A DNA stretch of 64,000 bases from Zygnema cylindricum. Its lineage: Eukaryota; Streptophyta; Zygnematophyceae; Zygnematales; Zygnemataceae. The notes under the pieces were generated by a model. That model saw nothing but the letters and a program-made list of their open reading frames with translations. It searched no databases and had not been told where the DNA came from. Within the stretch, counting starts at the first letter, position 1, and each line of letters begins with the position of its first letter. The DNA lies in NCBI GenBank assembly GCA_037447655.1, contig JBBHKE010002690.1, positions 146,166-210,165 on the forward strand. Reading direction: 5' to 3'. Position numbers and translations under genes: made by a program. Positions 60,798-64,000 of the stretch are shown in pieces.

Positions 60798-61169
60798 TGT
60801 TGTTTTTAGAAAGCTTTAGTCCTCTTTATGCCTCAGCTGTGAGAAAGAGCTGTTCAGGACTTAAGCTATTTTTGGTTGAGTTCGGTTCAGTACTTACCGA
60901 AATTAGTGTGACAGTGAAGTTGGGAGTTCACGGTTCATTCACACTTGGGACACGTGTCGTCACTTGGGAGAATGCGTGAGTATGTCCTCCGTGGACGTAC
61001 GGAAATTCGGCAGGACCACTGGACTTCGTGAAGTCAATTCTACGGTGCCAAATCCTCTAATCGGACCGGTGACAGCCGCCGCCAACAAATAGTGACGAGG
61101 CGTGACTAGATCATTATCACTTTACGTTGTTTGAACTTCGGTGTAAATATGTGTGATAGAATGTTAGAT

Positions 61170-61192
61170 GTACGGCTGGAATGCCTCCGTAC
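61170..61192 (+). promoter_or_regulatory. GTACGG/CCGTAC inverted repeat upstream of TATA
   Basis: A 23-bp element with 6-bp arms GTACGG and CCGTAC around CTGGAATGCCT. It is conserved almost base for base at 63742-63764 and 19519-19541. The GTAC cores fit plant SBP/SPL-type binding sites; this role is inferred only. Confidence 0.6.
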
Positions 61193-61212
61193 AGCTTAGT
61201 GTAGTTTCGGTG

Positions 61213-61219
61213 TATAAAA
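61213..61219 (+). promoter_or_regulatory. TATA box of LTR-A
   Basis: TATAAAA, 20 bp after the inverted repeat and just before AGGACTTAG. It is the probable core promoter; transcription would start about 25-30 bp downstream, defining the U3/R boundary. Confidence 0.7.
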
Positions 61220-61535
61220 GTAGGACTTAGTGAATTTGATTTTTAGGAACAAATGATATGAAAACTGTACACTCAGTTTTATGTAATTTCATTTCTACAT
61301 ATCTCACAGATTTGTGAGCGGAATTGATTGAAATTTTGTGTGTGTGTTCCTTTGTATGTTATCTACATTGTGGCAAATTTTCAGGACGTTTGGAGCGTTT
61401 TTCTGAAAGTTATAGTCTGTCAAAGTTGCTGTTCAGCCATCGGTATTTGTGGAAGCTTCCTCTCTTGATTTGTTCTACGATGACTACTGCTGCATCTTCT
61501 TCATCTTCAGTACCAACACTTGTCTCAGAACAACA

Positions 61536-61993
61536 GTCCGTACCTCAGTATTAGAGGGTTTAGAGAGGGGTTTAGGACTTAGAATATTTCACGTAGGTAG
61601 CTGCCTCTCCCAGAGAGCACCTTGTATAAATGGCAATCTTTGGCCAGCCATAACTATCAATTTAGTTGACCAAATTAAGTCATTCTTGTTGTTGCGGACT
61701 CAAGGGAGTCCAAGCTACACAGTGGTGTAGTAGGTCAGAGTTTTGCCTGCCTGGGTGGCTGCATTTGTAAGGGAAAGTCAAAGTGGGGAATGTTATCCTA
61801 AACTCATATTCTTACTTTGTATTCTATAGTGAAACTGAGCACACATAGTCTTATTTCACAAGGGTGAAGCTGTAATGGGGTTCTGATTGTCAAGGGGTCA
61901 ATCATTTGGATTTTAATTATCTTAGAGTTCGCACTATCTAGATTAGCTTCTTTGGATTTGCGAATTCTGTGTGGCAATGGAGCCCATAGAATT
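61536..61993 (+). mobile_element. LTR-B 3' fragment interrupted by copia-2
   Basis: Continues LTR-B from within GTCCGTACCTCAGTA: AGGACTTAG (61574-61582), CTCTCCCAGAGAG, TATAAAT (61625-61631), TGGCAATCTTTGGCCAGCC. These match the minus-strand copy at 52544-52921 and the copy at 26243. The last 150 or so bases are AT-rich leader-like sequence without a recognisable gag frame. It ends at sat C. Confidence 0.75.
61625..61631 (+). promoter_or_regulatory. TATA box of LTR-B
   Basis: TATAAAT followed by GGCAATCTTTGGCC. The same arrangement is in the minus-strand LTR-B at about 52733-52760, so the box is conserved. In the 26243 copy the TATA is mutated. Confidence 0.55.
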
Positions 61994-63272
61994 TAATTTC
62001 TTACCACTATTGCTGTTAGCGTAAACACAAAATTCAGTTACAAACATGGATGGAGATTATTTTACATCTTTTTGAGACCGCGAAAAATTAACGGTGTTTC
62101 TTACAAATATGTTTGTTAGCGCAAACGATATTTGTGTTAAAAACATGGTTTAAGGTTTTTTTTTAACTATTTTTGTGGGCGTTAACTATGTAAAAAGTTT
62201 CTTGCCACTATTGTTGTTAACGCAAACACAAAATTTAGTTACAAACATGGTTCATAGTTTATTTTACATCTTTTTGTGACAGCAAACAATAAATGATTTT
62301 TATTACAAATAACTTAGTTAGCGCAAACTCAATTGGTGTTAGAAACATGCTGTATGGTTTTTTTTTAACTATTTTTGTGGGCGTTAACAATGTAAAGAGT
62401 TTCTTACCACTATTGATGTTAGCGCAAACACAAATTTCAATTACAAACATGGTTCGGAGTTTATTTTACATCTTTTTGTGACCACGAACAATAAACAATG
62501 TTTTTTACAAATATCTTTGTTAGCGCAAACTCAAATTTGTGTTAGAAACTTGGTTTAGAGTTTTTTAACTACTATTTTGAGCGTTAACTATGTAAAGAGT
62601 TTCTTACCACTTTAATTGTTAGCGCAAACACAAACATGAGTTACAAACATGGTTCGCAGTTTTTTTTACATCTTTTTGTGACCATGTGCAATAATCGATG
62701 TTTCTTACAAATATCTTTGTTAGCGCAAACTCAAATTTGTGTTAGAAACATGGTTTATGGTTTTTTTTAACTATTTTTGTGGGCGTTAACAATGTAAAGA
62801 GTTACTTACAACTATGACTGTTAGCGCAAACATAAAATATTATTACAATCATGGTTCAGAGTTTATTTTACCTCTTTTTGTGACCCCGAACAATAAACAA
62901 TGTTTCTTACAAATAACTTTGTTAGTGCAAACTCAAATTGGTGTTAGAAACATGGTGTATGGTTTTATTTTACTATTTTTGTGAGCGTTAACAATGTAAA
63001 GAGTTTCTTACCACTATTGCTGTTAGCACAAACACAAACTTGAGTTAGAAACATGGTTCTTAGTTTATTTTACATATTTTTGTGACTACGTGAAATAAAC
63101 GATGTTTCTTACAAATATCTTTGTTAGTGCAAACTCAAATTCGTGTTAGAAACATGGTTTAGGGTTTTTTCTAACTATTTTTGTGCGCGTTAACAATGTA
63201 AAGAGTTTCTTACCACTGTTGATGTAAGCGCAAACACAAAATTCAATTACAAACATGGATTGGAGTTTATTT
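61994..63272 (+). repeat. Satellite C array (about 200-bp dimers)
   Basis: About six and a half tandem units. ACCACTATTG recurs at about 62003, 62206, 62406, 62606, 62810, 63010 and 63213, a spacing of 200-204 bp. Each unit is two diverged halves of about 100 bp. Each half starts with TTAGCGCAAAC: one continues ACAAAATTC, TTACAAACATGGTT, TTACATCTTTTTGTGACC; the other continues TCAAATTTGTGTTAGAAAC, then GGGCGTTAACAATGTAAAGAG. The array is interrupted by an LTR-A at 63273. Confidence 0.93.
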
Positions 63273-64000
63273 TGTTGTTTTGGAAAGCTTTAGTCCTCTC
63301 TATGCCTCGATTGTGAGGGAGAGAGAGTTTCACAACTTAACATATGTTTGGTTCTTAGTTCGTTTCATTACACACCAGAATTGATGTTCCACTAAGTCGG
63401 TAGGGAGTTCACCTTTGTACACACTCCCAAGACACACGTCACTACAAGAAAGAAGACACTTAAGAATATCGGGAATGTTTGTTTATAGATACACTTGAGG
63501 ACAAAATGGCACAGGGAGATTTGTCTACAGTGCCGAATCTGATATGTACGCGGCGGACAGAGACCGCCGACAAATACTGGTCCATGTGAACCACATACAG
63601 GACAAATGACGTGGCATACAGATTCCTACTTCGTTGTAAATATCTAGTTAAGTAGATTTTTGTCTTTGTGTGGTTAGTTGATTAGTAAAGGAATCTTTTT
63701 GTATGATGTACCTTGTTCGGTTAGTAACGTAGGTATTTATTGTACGGCTGGTATGCCTCCGTACGTTCAGCAACATAGGCTTTAGTGTATATTAGTGAGA
63801 CTTAGACAACTTTGAAGATATGAACACTTTGTAGTCAAAAACAAGACAGCCTGTTTTTGACATTTTTATCTCTGAATATCTCACAGATCTGTTACCTGAA
63901 TTACTTGTAATTTTGTGTGTGTGTTTATCCTGATATTGTCTAAATTGTGGTAGATTTGCAGAGCTATTGTGTCTCTGGTTTGGGTTTTATCAACTGTTGA
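63273..64000 (+). mobile_element. LTR-A, 5' 728 bp, runs off the window
   Basis: Starts TGTTGTTTTGGAAAGCTTTA inside sat C. It has the 23-bp GTACGG...CCGTAC element (63742-63764) and a TATATTA-type box before GAGACTTAG. The region that would hold the LTR 3' end and its start codon lies just outside the window. Whether it is solo or the 5' LTR of a full element cannot be decided here. Confidence 0.85.

Larger units (their letters stand above)
60798..61535 (+). repeat. 3' LTR of copia-2 (LTR-A, 738 bp, intact termini)
   Basis: Begins TGTTGTTTTTAGAAAGCTTTA and ends CAGAACAACA. It has an inverted repeat GTACGG...CCGTAC (61170-61192), a TATA box (61213-61219) and AGGACTTAG (61222-61230). A Ser-rich frame from ATG 61480 runs 56 nt to the LTR end in the common phase. 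Following bases (GTCCGTACCTCAGTA) match the interior of LTR-B, so this element inserted into an LTR-B copy, and GTCCG is the expected target duplication. Confidence 0.92.

Overview
This window is repeat DNA from a eukaryotic nuclear genome, almost certainly a streptophyte (green plant). The evidence is plant-type Ty1/copia and Ty3/gypsy retroelements, a primer-binding site matching plant initiator Met-tRNA, and AT-rich tandem satellites. I see no host protein-coding gene and no rRNA gene. I cannot name the species; the satellite is not one I recognise. Dense satellite carrying nested LTR elements suggests a centromeric or pericentromeric region, but that is inference.

Layout. About 42 kb (roughly 65%) is one 40-bp satellite, 'sat A', in seven blocks between 1 and 47677, all in the same orientation. 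An A1 form (monomers with AATTTAGGTAAC and TTATCGCTAAC) fills 1 to about 17 kb. From about 17 kb it is mixed with an A2 form (AAGTTAGATAAC and the palindrome GTTAGCGCTAAC). A second 40-bp satellite, 'sat B', occurs at 10578-10643, 27095-27174 and 41837-42236, and each of the three 10-N assembly gaps lies in it or touches it. A third satellite, 'sat C' (about 200-bp dimer of two 100-bp halves), lies at 51788-52062 and 61994-63272.

The sat A array is interrupted by LTRs of one copia family, 'LTR-A' (termini TGTTG...CAACA): 14517-15055, 18416-20329 (solo, perfect 5-bp target duplication), 27175-27396, 45340-46235 (solo), and probably a minus-strand piece at 10654-10947. At 25736-26242 there is a tiny non-autonomous LTR element (TRIM) on the minus strand. 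Its LTRs each carry a 72-nt tRNA-like, pol III-type unit. It abuts a second copia family, 'LTR-B', with a broken gag (26243-27084).

From 47678 to the end is a nested retroelement cluster: a decayed minus-strand copia with its 3' LTR (47678-51787), a sat C remnant, a deleted minus-strand LTR-B element (52063-52921), a decayed minus-strand Ty3/gypsy pol (about 53571-56840), a plus-strand copia with a 1290-residue open gag-pol frame and an intact 3' LTR (56902-61535) inserted into an LTR-B copy, sat C again, and the start of another LTR-A at 63273.

Most notable: (1) the TRIM whose LTRs contain a tRNA-like A-box/B-box/TTTT cassette; (2) a short reading frame at the 3' end of six LTR-A copies that always reaches the LTR terminus in the same phase, implying that gag translation starts in the LTR and reads through the primer-binding site; (3) a 12-16 bp perfect dyad in sat A2, a related box in sat C, and LTR-A insertions clustered at the dyad centre.
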